Shown one piece after another: positions 1 through 8,371 of a DNA stretch of 64,000 nt. Under the pieces are notes generated by a model, which saw nothing but the letters and a program-made list of their open reading frames with translations, was not told the DNA's origin and made no database searches. Positions within the stretch are counted from its first letter, which is position 1. Every line of letters begins with the position of its first letter. Both the position numbers and the translations under genes were made by a program. Origin of the DNA: SZUA-36 sp963749115 (lineage in GTDB: Bacteria > Pseudomonadota > Gammaproteobacteria > Xanthomonadales > SZUA-36); assembly GCA_963749115.1 (NCBI GenBank), contig CAVVLP010000013.1:82404-146403 (forward strand), in the 5' to 3' direction.

Positions 1-168
1 GGCACCCTGCTCCACGATGATACGGCCAAAATCTCCCCTCAGTGAGGCATGCGGCCCGATGTAACAACCGGCACCTATCTGAACATCACCAATCAAGACG
101 GCTGTCTCATGAACAAAGGCGTCGGGATGGACAACCGGGGTGATTCCTTCGAGACTGTATATGGGCAT
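1..168 (-). CDS. paaY: PaaY-like hexapeptide-repeat protein (3' part missing)
   Basis: Only the first 56 codons are present; the gene runs off the left edge. The protein begins MPIYSLEGITPVV and continues with a left-handed beta-helix type repeat including AVLIGDVQIG and the motif ASLRGDFGRI, typical of PaaY, the gamma-carbonic-anhydrase-like protein of the phenylacetate pathway. PaaY proteins are thioesterases that hydrolyse dead-end ring-hydroxylated CoA esters; that role is family knowledge. An in-frame ATG 13 codons upstream (205-207) exists, but PaaY homologues begin at MPIY, so 168 is preferred. It is divergent from paaG, sharing a short promoter region. Confidence 0.85.
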   Translation of the reverse strand, partial: MPIYSLEGITPVVHPDAFVHETAVLIGDVQIGAGCYIGPHASLRGDFGRIIVEQGA

Positions 169-275
169 TTGCCGGGACACCTTATAAAATTCTGTGTAAA
201 AAGGCATGATACACAACTATAAATTCATTGCTCCAATTTGTAACCATTTGCAACATTCAGGCGGAAATTAAAAAC
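169..275. promoter_or_regulatory. Divergent paaY/paaG promoter region with an inverted repeat
   Basis: This 107-bp region separates two divergent paa genes and must hold both promoters. It contains the inverted repeat GTGTA-N11-TACAC at 194-214, a plausible site for a dimeric regulator. No clear -35/-10 pair could be assigned. That a Paa regulator binds here is a guess from position only. Confidence 0.3.
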
Positions 276-1067
276 ATGGATTTCAACACTATTGAGTTTG
301 TCATTAACGACGGTGTCGCCAAACTGACACTGAACCGGCCGAAATCACTGAACAGTTTCACGAGCGAGATGCACGCGGAAATCCGTGTGGTCATGAAGCA
401 GGTGATTGAAGACGATGATATCCGCTGCCTGGTTATCACCGGTGCCGGCCGTGGTTTCTGTGCCGGGCAGGATCTGGGTGACCGGGCAAGCCCGAGCGAA
501 GGTGCCGCACCTGATGTGGGTGCGTCGGTAGAAAAAGACTACAACCCTTTGATACGCAACATCATGAATCTTCCCAAACCGGTCATCTGCGCGGTTAACG
601 GCGTGGCGGCCGGTGCCGGTGCCAGCATTGCGCTGGCCTGTGACATTGTTCTTGCTGCCCGCTCTTCCAGCTTTATCCAGGTATTCTGCAAGATCGGCCT
701 GATCCCTGATTCGGGTGGTACCTGGAACCTGCCGCGCGCGGTGGGCCTCGCACGGGCCAAGGGGCTTGCCCTGCTGGGTGACCGCCTCCCGGCTGAAAAG
801 GCTGAAGCATGGGGTCTGATCTGGAAATGCGTAGACGATGATATATTGCAGGAGGAAGCACAGAAAATGGCAAGTCATTTTGCAACCCAGCCCACCGCCG
901 CACTTGGCCGGATCAAGAAGTTATTACACGTATCCTCCAGCAATACCCTGTCCGAGCAACTGGAACTGGAACAAAAGGCCATGCAGGATCTTGGACAAAG
1001 TGAAGATTATCGCGAGGGCGTAGCCGCCTTTTTGGAAAAACGGCCACCTGATTTCAAAGGTGTCTGA
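276..1067 (+). CDS. paaG: 2-(1,2-epoxy-1,2-dihydrophenyl)acetyl-CoA isomerase PaaG
   Basis: A 263-residue crotonase-fold enzyme, matching the usual PaaG length of about 262. Visible crotonase signatures are GAGRGFCAGQDLGD (oxyanion hole, about residue 65) and VNGVAAGAGASIALACDIV (about residue 108), followed by the PaaG-type KIGLIPDSGGTWNLPR with the catalytic Asp. PaaG isomerises the ring epoxide made by PaaABCE to the seven-membered oxepin-CoA in the aerobic hybrid pathway. The start is set at the ATG at 276 (MDFNTIEF); an upstream ATG at 228 would add a 16-residue tail that homologues lack. It is followed 8 nt later by paaJ, so both are probably co-transcribed. Confidence 0.9.
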   Translation: MDFNTIEFVINDGVAKLTLNRPKSLNSFTSEMHAEIRVVMKQVIEDDDIRCLVITGAGRGFCAGQDLGDRASPSEGAAPDVGASVEKDYNPLIRNIMNLPKPVICAVNGVAAGAGASIALACDIVLAARSSSFIQVFCKIGLIPDSGGTWNLPRAVGLARAKGLALLGDRLPAEKAEAWGLIWKCVDDDILQEEAQKMASHFATQPTAALGRIKKLLHVSSSNTLSEQLELEQKAMQDLGQSEDYREGVAAFLEKRPPDFKGV

Positions 1068-1075
1068 GCTACAGG

Positions 1076-2293
1076 ATGAATACGGAAATGAATGAAGCCT
1101 ACCTGTGTGACGCCATCAGAACCCCTATCGGCCGTTATGGTGGCAGTTTGTCCGGCATCCGTGCCGACGACCTGGGTGCTATTCCAATCAAGGCCCTGAT
1201 GGACAGAAATGACAACGTGGACTGGTCTGCGATTGATGACCTTTATTACGGCTGCGCCAACCAGGCCGGTGAAGATAATCGCAATGTCGCCCGTATGAGC
1301 GCCTTGCTTGCTGGTCTGCCTTCGAGTGTTCCCGCCGTCACCCTTAACCGTTTATGCGGCTCCGGTATGGATGCGGTCGGCAGTGCGGCCAGGACCATTC
1401 GCAGCGGCGAGGCTCATCTTATAATTGCCGGCGGTGTTGAATCCATGAGCCGGGCACCCTTTGTAATACCCAAGGCCGAGGCTTCATTCAGCCGCTCGGC
1501 GAAAATATATGACACAACCATGGGCTGGCGTTTTGTCAATCAATTGTTCAAAGCCCAGTACGGTATCGATTCCATGCCGGAAACAGCGGAGAACGTGGCC
1601 GAAGAATTCAATATCAGCCGGGAGGACCAGGATGCGTTCGCGTTGCGCAGTCAACTCCGGACCGGAATTGCGCAGAATACAGGCGTTTTTTCCGACGAGA
1701 TCATCCCAGTCAGCATCCCCCGCAAAAAACAGGAAGCGCTGCAATTTGAACACGACGAACACCCACGCGCCGGCAGCACACCGGAAGCCATGGCAAAATT
1801 ACCTACGCCCTTCCGTGATAACGGCACGGTCACTGCCGGAAACGCCAGCGGTATCAACGATGGTGCCTGTGCACTGTTGATTGCATCCGGCTCAGCCGCC
1901 AGCCAGTTCGGCCTGCAACGCCGGGCGCGTATCGTTGCCATGGCAACTGCCGGTGTTGCCCCACGTATCATGGGTATCGGCCCCGTGGATGCAAGCAGGA
2001 AGGCTCTGAAGCTGGCCGGCCTGAGCCTGGAACAGATGGATGTCATCGAACTGAACGAGGCCTTTGCCGCCCAATCTCTGGCCTGCCTGCGTCTGCTGGG
2101 TGTGCCCGATGATGCAGAACACGTCAATCCAAACGGCGGCGCCATTGCGCTCGGTCATCCCCTGGGTATGAGTGGCGCAAGGTTGGTCACCACCGCACTT
2201 TACCAGTTGCAACGAACACAGGGCCGTTATGCCCTGTGCACCATGTGTATCGGTGTCGGCCAGGGTATCGCCCTCATCATCGAGAGGGTTTGA
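1076..2293 (+). CDS. paaJ: 3-oxoadipyl-CoA / 3-oxo-5,6-didehydrosuberyl-CoA thiolase PaaJ
   Basis: A 405-residue thiolase with all three active-site signatures: nucleophilic Cys94 in NRLCGSGMD, the GHP motif in NPNGGAIALGHPLGMSG, and the C-terminal Cys in LCTMCIGVGQG. The N-terminal ICDAIRTPIGRYGG-type sequence and overall identity pattern are those of PaaJ/PcaF. PaaJ performs two thiolytic steps late in phenylacetate degradation, releasing acetyl-CoA and succinyl-CoA. It sits 8 nt after paaG. PcaF of the beta-ketoadipate pathway cannot be excluded from sequence alone, but the paaG neighbour favours PaaJ. Confidence 0.9.
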   Translation: MNTEMNEAYLCDAIRTPIGRYGGSLSGIRADDLGAIPIKALMDRNDNVDWSAIDDLYYGCANQAGEDNRNVARMSALLAGLPSSVPAVTLNRLCGSGMDAVGSAARTIRSGEAHLIIAGGVESMSRAPFVIPKAEASFSRSAKIYDTTMGWRFVNQLFKAQYGIDSMPETAENVAEEFNISREDQDAFALRSQLRTGIAQNTGVFSDEIIPVSIPRKKQEALQFEHDEHPRAGSTPEAMAKLPTPFRDNGTVTAGNASGINDGACALLIASGSAASQFGLQRRARIVAMATAGVAPRIMGIGPVDASRKALKLAGLSLEQMDVIELNEAFAAQSLACLRLLGVPDDAEHVNPNGGAIALGHPLGMSGARLVTTALYQLQRTQGRYALCTMCIGVGQGIALIIERV

Positions 2294-2332
2294 TCGTGTC
2301 CGGACAATGCATCCGGTCAGAGGAAGTAATTC

Positions 2333-2695
2333 ATGCATGAAATGTCCATTTGCCAGGGTCTGATGGATCAGGTTGAGCGTATTGCGCGGGAACAAAACGC
2401 GAACAGGGTGGATATCATCGTGCTCTCCATCGGCCCATTGTCAGGTGTCGAACCGGAGTTGTTAAGCCGGGCCTTTGAAATCGCGCGATCACAAACAGTT
2501 GCCGAAAATGCACTGCTTGAAATAGAGACCGGACCAATCGTGGTTGAATGCCGCAAATGCGGCGCCAGCGGAAATGCCCAGGTTAACCGCCTGTTGTGCC
2601 CATCGTGCGGCGACTGGCAGGTCAACCTGGTACAGGGTGATGAATTGATGCTGTTACGTCTTGAGGTGAGTGATATTACCGCCCCCACCGGGTGA
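2333..2695 (+). CDS. hypA: Hydrogenase nickel-insertion chaperone HypA
   Basis: A 120-residue HypA/HybF protein, full family length. It starts MHE, with His2 being the nickel ligand of the family, and has the zinc-binding pair CRKC (about residues 72-75) and CPSC (about 87-90). HypA delivers Ni2+ to the large-subunit precursor together with HypB and a protease. A strong Shine-Dalgarno (AGAGGAAG, 2319-2326) precedes the ATG. It lies just before the hydrogenase operon but upstream of that operon's promoter, so it may be transcribed from the paaGJ side. HypB to HypF are not in the window. Confidence 0.93.
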   Translation: MHEMSICQGLMDQVERIAREQNANRVDIIVLSIGPLSGVEPELLSRAFEIARSQTVAENALLEIETGPIVVECRKCGASGNAQVNRLLCPSCGDWQVNLVQGDELMLLRLEVSDITAPTG

Positions 2696-2822
2696 CGAAT
2701 TAGCATCGTTTAAAAGCAAATCAGAGCTGTTTTTCAAACACCCACAGCACCCAAGTCTTTATCATACTCCTGCGTATGGCAACCTTCATAACCATTTATT
2801 TTTCTTAGCATAAAAAGCGGAT

Positions 2823-2877
2823 TTTTAATTGATCCAGATCAATTAAAAGTCAACTTTTCAGGCAGATAATGCACTAA
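2823..2877 (+). promoter_or_regulatory. FNR/Anr-type class II promoter of the hydrogenase operon
   Basis: The sequence TTGAT-CCAG-ATCAA at 2829-2842 is a perfect FNR consensus site (TTGAT-N4-ATCAA). The symmetry extends to 11-bp arms TTTTAATTGAT and ATCAATTAAAA (2823-2848). A -10 element GATAAT lies at 2865-2870. A start point about 7 nt further on (about 2877) puts the box centre (2835.5) at about -41.5, the standard class II position for FNR. This predicts activation of the downstream operon under oxygen limitation. The site match is seen; the regulation is inferred from the family. Confidence 0.75.
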
Positions 2878-2901
2878 GAAGTCAATGCGGAACCAACACA
2901 C

Positions 2902-3978
2902 GTGAAGTGGACGATTAGTGTTTCGAGCAGTCTTGATGAAGTGCTGGCATTTTTGGCAAATGAGCGGGAAACCTACGCCCTGAAAGACCTGGAAAACGGT
3001 CATTACAGTCTCTCAAAAACAACAAGCTGGCAACCGGGAAAATACACACTCGGTGATTTCCGCCAGATCGAACCCCTGAAAGCGCTGTTCTTCCCGGCCC
3101 GGGAGTTTATTGGCAAATGGAAAGATCAGTCCGCCCGCAATCCCCTGCCGGAACGTATTGTTTTTGGGGTCAAGAACTGCGACCTCTCGTCACTTGGTAT
3201 TTTTGATCACGTTTTCCTGAATGGTATCTGTCCGGATCCGTATTACAAGGAGGCACGTGAGAAAACCATCCTTGTTTCCACAGACTGCAACTCCCAGCTT
3301 GATGTGTGTTTCTGCCCGGCAGTCGGTGAACAACCCTATGCCCGGAGCGGGTTTGATATCAACATCGCAGAGACACCCGACGGTTACGTTTTTGAAGAGG
3401 GTTCGTCACGGGGCAAAAAATTGCTGCAGTCCGCGCAAACCTTGCTTGAACCAGCCACCACGGACTTACTGGACGGCCTTGAAAAACAAAGAGCCAGGCG
3501 CTACCAGGAACTGGTTGAACAGAGCAAGGCACATGGATTGAATCCCGGTACTGATTTACGGGCAGCAGTGGATACCTCTTTTGAATCCGGACTGTGGAAT
3601 GACTTTGCCGAAGACTGCGTCGAATGCGGTGCCTGCAATTTTATTTGCTGCACCTGCCACTGTTTTCTGCTGGCAGATGGCTACGATGCGGATGGTCAGG
3701 CAGCACGCACCAAGCTCTGGGATGCCTGCCTGTATTCCGGTTTTGCTGCAACCGCTGGCGGTGGCAACCCACGTCCACTCCGGGCGGAACGTTTTCGGAA
3801 CCGTTTCGACAAGAAATTCAGTTTTTTTCCACATGTACTGGGACGCTACGCCTGTGACGGGTGCGGACGCTGTACCGAAGCCTGCATAGCCGATATCGAT
3901 ATTCGAGATGTATTGAGGAGGGCCGTCGATGAATCCGACGCTCTACATGCCCATTCCGGCGACCATCGAGCGAATTGA
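2902..3978 (+). CDS. Sulfhydrogenase beta-like 4Fe-4S dicluster subunit (HydB/AsrA family)
   Basis: A 358-residue iron-sulfur protein of the HydB/HyhB-AsrA family, which passes electrons between a flavoprotein partner and a hydrogenase or sulfite reductase. The middle has GVKNCDLSSLGIFD and a DVCFCPAVGE segment typical of the family. The C-terminal part carries two cluster motifs: CVECGACNFICCTCHC from residue 239 and CDGCGRCTEAC from residue 318. In the first, the usual Pro after the fourth Cys is replaced by Cys. The start is GTG at 2902 because an upstream ATG runs into a stop; the Shine-Dalgarno is weak. Its stop lies 50 nt inside the next gene. First gene of the hydrogenase operon. Confidence 0.85.
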   Translation: MKWTISVSSSLDEVLAFLANERETYALKDLENGHYSLSKTTSWQPGKYTLGDFRQIEPLKALFFPAREFIGKWKDQSARNPLPERIVFGVKNCDLSSLGIFDHVFLNGICPDPYYKEAREKTILVSTDCNSQLDVCFCPAVGEQPYARSGFDINIAETPDGYVFEEGSSRGKKLLQSAQTLLEPATTDLLDGLEKQRARRYQELVEQSKAHGLNPGTDLRAAVDTSFESGLWNDFAEDCVECGACNFICCTCHCFLLADGYDADGQAARTKLWDACLYSGFAATAGGGNPRPLRAERFRNRFDKKFSFFPHVLGRYACDGCGRCTEACIADIDIRDVLRRAVDESDALHAHSGDHRAN

Positions 3979-4759
3979 GGACGAAACGCCTGACATAAAG
4001 ACGTTTACCATTCGCCCGGTTGAGCCCATGCCTTTTGCGGCTGGCCAATTTGTTGAGCTGGCAGTACCGGGCATTGGCGAGGCGCCGTTCACGCCTTCAT
4101 CCTCCCCAAAAATATCAGATTTTATGGAAATCACCATCATGCGTACCGGGCGCGTGACCGACTGGCTGCACAACATGCGGGAGGGCGATGAACTGGGTGT
4201 ACGCGGGCCGATGGGTCGGGCTTATCCGATCGAAGACTTCCATGGCCGTGAAATTCTGATTGTCGGTGGTGGCTGCGGCGTGGGCCCTCTGCGCTCGCTG
4301 TTGCTGGCACTGATCGACGACCTTGAAGCCTATGCCCGGATCATCGTGCGTTACGGTGCAAAATCCGCGGACAGTATCGTATTCAAAGATGCCCAAACAC
4401 ATGGCTGGGATCAGGGCGGCGCGCTCGATGTCATGCTGACCGTAGATAAGGCCAGTCCGGGGTGGGATGGCCATGTCGGCATGATCACCGACATCCTTAC
4501 GGAAGACTACCTGGACTGCCACGCGCGTGACGGTATTGCCGTCATGTGCGGACCCCCCGTGATGATGAAATACGGCACTGACAAACTGCTGGAACGCGGC
4601 TACCGTCCTGAAAACATTTACCTGTCGATGGAGCGCAACATGAGTTGCGGTGTCGGTCAGTGTGGCCACTGCCGTCTTGGCGGTTACTACATTTGCAGGG
4701 ACGGCCCGGTCTTTTCATTTGACGAAATCCAAAACAACCCGAGGTTGTGGGATGACTGA
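3929..4759 (+). CDS. FAD/NAD(P)-binding diaphorase subunit (HydG/AsrB-like gamma subunit)
   Basis: A 276-residue protein of the ferredoxin-NADP reductase fold: FAD-binding barrel, then a nucleotide-binding domain starting at the Gly-rich ILIVGGGCGVGPLRS (about residue 109), then a C-terminal [2Fe-2S] motif CGVGQCGHC with Cys240, 245, 248 and a fourth at 256. This is the layout of the gamma subunit of NAD(P)-linked sulfhydrogenases, of AsrB and of PyrK. It should oxidise or reduce NAD(P)H for the hydrogenase. The ATG at 3929 is preceded by a strong GAGGAGG. Whether NADH or NADPH is used cannot be told by eye. Confidence 0.88.
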   Translation: MNPTLYMPIPATIERIEDETPDIKTFTIRPVEPMPFAAGQFVELAVPGIGEAPFTPSSSPKISDFMEITIMRTGRVTDWLHNMREGDELGVRGPMGRAYPIEDFHGREILIVGGGCGVGPLRSLLLALIDDLEAYARIIVRYGAKSADSIVFKDAQTHGWDQGGALDVMLTVDKASPGWDGHVGMITDILTEDYLDCHARDGIAVMCGPPVMMKYGTDKLLERGYRPENIYLSMERNMSCGVGQCGHCRLGGYYICRDGPVFSFDEIQNNPRLWDD

Positions 4760-5252
4760 CAGCAAGCGCAAATACCTTGTCATCGATCTGCAAAAATGCG
4801 ATCAGTGTGAATCCTGCAAGCTTAGCTGCGGCTACCATGACAGGCTAAAGGCGGAAGATCATGGTATGTCAGGGTTGCGCGAGCGCGCCACCTTTGCATT
4901 GATCTGCCGTCGCTGCAGCATCGCGAGTTGCATCAAGGCCTGTGAGTTCCATGCCCTTGAGCGTGACAGCGACGGTGTCATAAGACGCCACAACCTGCGT
5001 TGCGTCAGTTGCAAGATGTGCGCACATGCCTGTCCCTTTGGCACCATCTATACCGAGATGCTTTCGTTCTACCAGGTCAACTGCGATCTGTGTCTTGCCC
5101 AAAACGATGCAGAGCCCCTTTGTGTGGCCAGTTGCCCGCTGGGCGCGCTTGAATTCCGCACGATGGATCCGTCGGAGACGGATGTGCATGTCATAGACCA
5201 GCACCTGGCAGCCCGTGCCAGGCGTTGGGCCAGGCAGGAGGTCAAAGCATGA
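4752..5252 (+). CDS. Poly-[4Fe-4S] ferredoxin subunit (HycB/CooF-like)
   Basis: A 166-residue electron-transfer protein with four cysteine clusters: CDQCESCKLSC, CRRCSIASCIKAC, CVSCKMCAHAC and CDLCLAQNDAEPLCVASC, the pattern of HycB/CooF/HydN proteins. It probably wires the diaphorase pair to the membrane-arm hydrogenase core. The start is the ATG at 4752, which overlaps the stop of the preceding gene by 8 nt; a longer upstream reading would lie wholly inside that gene. Translational coupling with both neighbours (ATGA overlap at 5249-5252) supports one operon. Confidence 0.88.
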   Translation: MTDSKRKYLVIDLQKCDQCESCKLSCGYHDRLKAEDHGMSGLRERATFALICRRCSIASCIKACEFHALERDSDGVIRRHNLRCVSCKMCAHACPFGTIYTEMLSFYQVNCDLCLAQNDAEPLCVASCPLGALEFRTMDPSETDVHVIDQHLAARARRWARQEVKA

Positions 5253-6175
5253 AAGGAAACATGGTCATACTCGAGTTCCTGCTGTTCCCCGGACTGCTAT
5301 TTACTGCCATCGCCGGTCTGTTGACCAGCTGGGTGGATCGCAAGGTGACGGCACTGGTGCAAATGCGTGTGGGTCCGCCATTTCTTCAACCCTTTTACGA
5401 CATCAGAAAGTTATTCATCAAGGAAACCTGTGTACCCGAAGGCGGCGCCATCGGTATGTATCTGTTAGCCCCGCTGATGGGGCTGGCTGCAGTTACGCTG
5501 GCGTCAATGATTCTTTGGCGCACCCTGCTGGACGCTGATGCTACTTTTGTCGGTGACCTGATCGTGCTGATTTACCTGCTGGTCATGCCGGCACTGGCTG
5601 TCATGCTTGGCGCGTTCGCTTCGCGGAACCCGCTGGCATCACTGGGCGGCAGTCGCGAAGTCAAACTGATGATCGCTTACGAGTTACCGCTGGTACTGGC
5701 GATACTGGTACCCGTCATCCAGGCCGACAGCATTCGCCTTGGCGACCTGCTGATGAATCCGGCCCCGATAAGCAGCCTGTCCGGTGTACTTGCACTGCTG
5801 GTCTGCATAGCTTGTATGCAAGCCAAGCTGACCCTTGTTCCATTTGATATGCCGGAGGCCGAAACCGAACTCAGCGGTGGTGCCCTGATTGAGTACTCCG
5901 GTCCACCATTGGCGATATTCAAACTGACGCGGGCGATGATGCTTTTCACATTGCCCGTGCTGCTGGTCGTACTGTTCTTTGGCGGCCTGTTGAACGGTCC
6001 GGCCTGGCAACGCTGGCTGATCGGCTTCCTGCTGTGGTTTGTGCTGGTGGCCATCACGATAGTTATTCGAAACACCACGCCGAGGGTACGTATTGACCAG
6101 GCCGTCCGCTTCTTCTGGGGGCCGGTCAGCATCGTAGCCCTGGTGGCCGTCACGCTCGCCTGGATGGGATGGTAA
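5249..6175 (+). CDS. Membrane subunit of group 4 hydrogenase (NuoH/HycD/MbhM-like)
   Basis: A 308-residue, about eight-helix membrane protein of the NuoH/HycD/MbhM family. It has the signature KVTALVQMRVGPPFLQPFYD near residue 35 and an acidic loop FDMPEAETELSGG near residue 205, both conserved where the peripheral arm docks on the membrane arm. In complex I and Mbh this subunit links redox chemistry to ion movement. An ATG at 5249 with a good Shine-Dalgarno (CAGGAGG) overlaps the previous stop. Confidence 0.9.
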   Translation: MKGNMVILEFLLFPGLLFTAIAGLLTSWVDRKVTALVQMRVGPPFLQPFYDIRKLFIKETCVPEGGAIGMYLLAPLMGLAAVTLASMILWRTLLDADATFVGDLIVLIYLLVMPALAVMLGAFASRNPLASLGGSREVKLMIAYELPLVLAILVPVIQADSIRLGDLLMNPAPISSLSGVLALLVCIACMQAKLTLVPFDMPEAETELSGGALIEYSGPPLAIFKLTRAMMLFTLPVLLVVLFFGGLLNGPAWQRWLIGFLLWFVLVAITIVIRNTTPRVRIDQAVRFFWGPVSIVALVAVTLAWMGW

Positions 6176-6193
6176 CGCGATGAGGTTAGCACC

Positions 6194-6682
6194 ATGATCA
6201 ACACAATCAATGCGCTGACACGTTCACTGAATGTATTCCACCTCGCCGGCAGCGCCTGTAATAACTGCGATATCGAAATCCTCGATGCACTGACCCCGAA
6301 ATACGACCTGGAGCGCTTCGGAATCACGCTTGTCGGCAGTATCCGGCACGCGGACGTGCTGCTGGTCTCAGGCGTTTTCAACCGCAAGGCGGCCATCCGT
6401 GCCAGGGAGTTATTGGAACAGGTACCCAGGCCCTACCTGGTGCTGGGTATCGGTGGCTGTCCCTGTACCGGCCTGATGTTCCGCAACTCCTATAACTGGG
6501 ACCAACCGCCATCCGCCTATATGAACATCGATGCCTATGTGCCCGGTTGCCCACCGAAACCGGAGGCCATCATCAGCGCTGTGGTTAAGGTAGTTGAAGG
6601 ATTACGCAGCGGAGCACTGGTACCCCGTTGTCTGCAGGACACCACCGATTTGGCAGTGGAAGGGGTCGGTGAGACCACGTGA
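6194..6682 (+). CDS. Hydrogenase small subunit (NuoB/HycG/MbhJ-like)
   Basis: A 162-residue protein that carries the proximal [4Fe-4S] cluster next to the [NiFe] site. The cluster ligands are visible as SACNNCDIEIL (CxxC, near residue 22), GGCPCTG and PGCPPKPEAI. The length is close to that of HycG- or Ech-type small subunits, and there is no Tat signal, as expected for a group 4 enzyme facing the cytoplasm. It lies 18 nt after the NuoH-like gene. Confidence 0.92.
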   Translation: MINTINALTRSLNVFHLAGSACNNCDIEILDALTPKYDLERFGITLVGSIRHADVLLVSGVFNRKAAIRARELLEQVPRPYLVLGIGGCPCTGLMFRNSYNWDQPPSAYMNIDAYVPGCPPKPEAIISAVVKVVEGLRSGALVPRCLQDTTDLAVEGVGETT

Positions 6683-6701
6683 TGGGAGAGAAGAGAACGA
6701 A

Positions 6702-7148
6702 ATGAACAAATTCGACATCATCACGACGATCCAGACACAACTCGGTGATGCCATCCTGGCAGTTAAACGCAAATCAGATTTGCGAATATATATCGATATC
6801 ACTCCACACTCATTGCCGGACGCCAGTCGCATGATGCTCAAGGAGTTCGGCGCACGTCTACAGATAGCCACCGGTGTCGATACCAGCAATGGCCTCGAAG
6901 TCATGTACCACTGGGCACTGGATGCAGAGGGTATCGTCATCACCCTGCGGGTTCTCGTGGATCATGACTCACCGGAATTGGATTCGATCGCACCGATGTA
7001 TCCCGCCGCCGAGTGGATCGAACGGGAGATCTGGGAACTGCTCGGAATCCACTTCAAGGGTCACCCGGATATGCGTCATCTGCTGCTGGCCGACGACTGG
7101 CCGGAGGGTAATTACCCGATGCGCCGGAATCACGAGGTGACACCATGA
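6702..7148 (+). CDS. NuoC-like hydrogenase subunit (HycE N-terminal domain / MbhK-like)
   Basis: A 148-residue NuoC-family protein with the 30-kDa subunit signature AEWIEREIWELLGIHFKGHP (about residues 103-122) followed by MRHLLLADDWPEGNYPMRR. In complex I and group 4 hydrogenases it forms the scaffold beside the catalytic subunit. It is a separate gene here, as in Mbh and Ech-like enzymes, rather than fused to the large subunit as in HycE/HyfG. The ATG at 6702 follows GGGAGAG. It overlaps the next gene by an ATGA-type junction. Confidence 0.88.
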   Translation: MNKFDIITTIQTQLGDAILAVKRKSDLRIYIDITPHSLPDASRMMLKEFGARLQIATGVDTSNGLEVMYHWALDAEGIVITLRVLVDHDSPELDSIAPMYPAAEWIEREIWELLGIHFKGHPDMRHLLLADDWPEGNYPMRRNHEVTP

Positions 7149-8368
7149 GCAAGCGCACCATCGTACCCATCGGACCTTACCACGCGCTGCAGGAAGAACC
7201 TGAATTCTTTAAGCTGCATGTCGAGGGTGAAAAGGTCGTACACCTCGATATAGAACTGGGTTACAACCACCGTGGTATCGAAAAAATCTCCGAATCAAAG
7301 ACCTTCGAGGAAACCATTTTCCTGGTCGAGCGAATCTGCGGTATCTGCTCAACCTCGCACCCGATAGCCTGTGTACAGGCGGTCGAGGATGCCGGCGACA
7401 TCAAGGTGCCCGAACGCGCCCTGTTTATCCGCAGTGCCGTGGGCGAACTCGAACGTATACATTCACACCTTCTGTGGCTGGGACTGGCAGGGCACTTTAT
7501 CGGCTTCAATACGATCTGGATGTGGGCCTGGCGGTTCCGCGAAGACGTACTCAATATTCTCGAACTGATCACCGGCAACCGCAATCACTACGGCATGATG
7601 AAACCCGGCGGTGTTCGCAGGGACATTAACAAGACCGACATCCCGGCCATCCGTAAATTACTCGACAGCCTGCAGGACCCGATCAAGATGTTCAGGGACG
7701 CGGTCATCCAGGATCCGTTGATACATGCCCGCACCAAGGATGTCGGCATTCTGACACGCGAAAAAGCGGTCGCCTACGGGGCGCTGGGCCCGACCGCACG
7801 CGCTTCCGGTTACGACATCGATGTCCGGCGTGACCATCCTCATGCAGCTTACGGCATGCTGGACTTCGATGTCATTACCTGTGAGAAAGGTGATGTATTT
7901 GACAAGGCCGTGGTGCGTATTCTCGAGATGTTCGAGTCCATTCGCATCATCCTTCAATGTCTCACTCAGCTGGAGAAAGTGGGCGGGCCGGTCGATACCA
8001 ACCCCAAAAACGTGAGCGCAGGTGAAGGTATCGGTTTTTACGAGGCGCCACGTGGTGAGGTGTTCCACTACATCAGAAGCGATGGCGGCAACCGGCCCAT
8101 CCGTCACAAGGTGCGCGCACCCAGTTTCATGAATGTCCCCACCAACAGGGAAACCGTGCTGGGTGCAACGGTGGCCGACGCCACCATTATCCTGGCTGCG
8201 GTCGACCCGTGTTACTGCTGTACCGAGCGTATGGCTGCCGTTGATCGTAACGATGGCAGGCGTTTACTGGACACACGCGCCCTGATCCGCTTGTCCTGTG
8301 AGAAAACCGACCGCCTGATGGCGGAAACCGGATTCCAGGGACCGACATTACCGGACTTCAGGGAGTAA
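7145..8368 (+). CDS. Group 4 [NiFe]-hydrogenase large (catalytic) subunit
   Basis: A 407-residue NuoD-fold protein that keeps both nickel-binding CxxC pairs, so it is a true hydrogenase and not complex I. The L1 motif is RICGICSTSH with Cys65 and Cys68; L2 is DPCYCCTERM with Cys356 and Cys359, plus an extra Cys358 between them. About 46 residues follow the TER after L2; in HycE-type enzymes such a tail is removed by the protease HycI after Ni insertion, and a hycI-like gene closes this cluster. The core is encoded with NuoB, C, H and I-like partners and an Mrp module. Confidence 0.93.
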   Translation: MSKRTIVPIGPYHALQEEPEFFKLHVEGEKVVHLDIELGYNHRGIEKISESKTFEETIFLVERICGICSTSHPIACVQAVEDAGDIKVPERALFIRSAVGELERIHSHLLWLGLAGHFIGFNTIWMWAWRFREDVLNILELITGNRNHYGMMKPGGVRRDINKTDIPAIRKLLDSLQDPIKMFRDAVIQDPLIHARTKDVGILTREKAVAYGALGPTARASGYDIDVRRDHPHAAYGMLDFDVITCEKGDVFDKAVVRILEMFESIRIILQCLTQLEKVGGPVDTNPKNVSAGEGIGFYEAPRGEVFHYIRSDGGNRPIRHKVRAPSFMNVPTNRETVLGATVADATIILAAVDPCYCCTERMAAVDRNDGRRLLDTRALIRLSCEKTDRLMAETGFQGPTLPDFRE

Positions 8369-8371
8369 GAC

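Noticed and set aside
2333..2695. hypA as first gene of the hydrogenase operon
   Set aside because: A 206-bp gap with a strong FNR promoter separates them, so hypA is more likely read with paaGJ or on its own.
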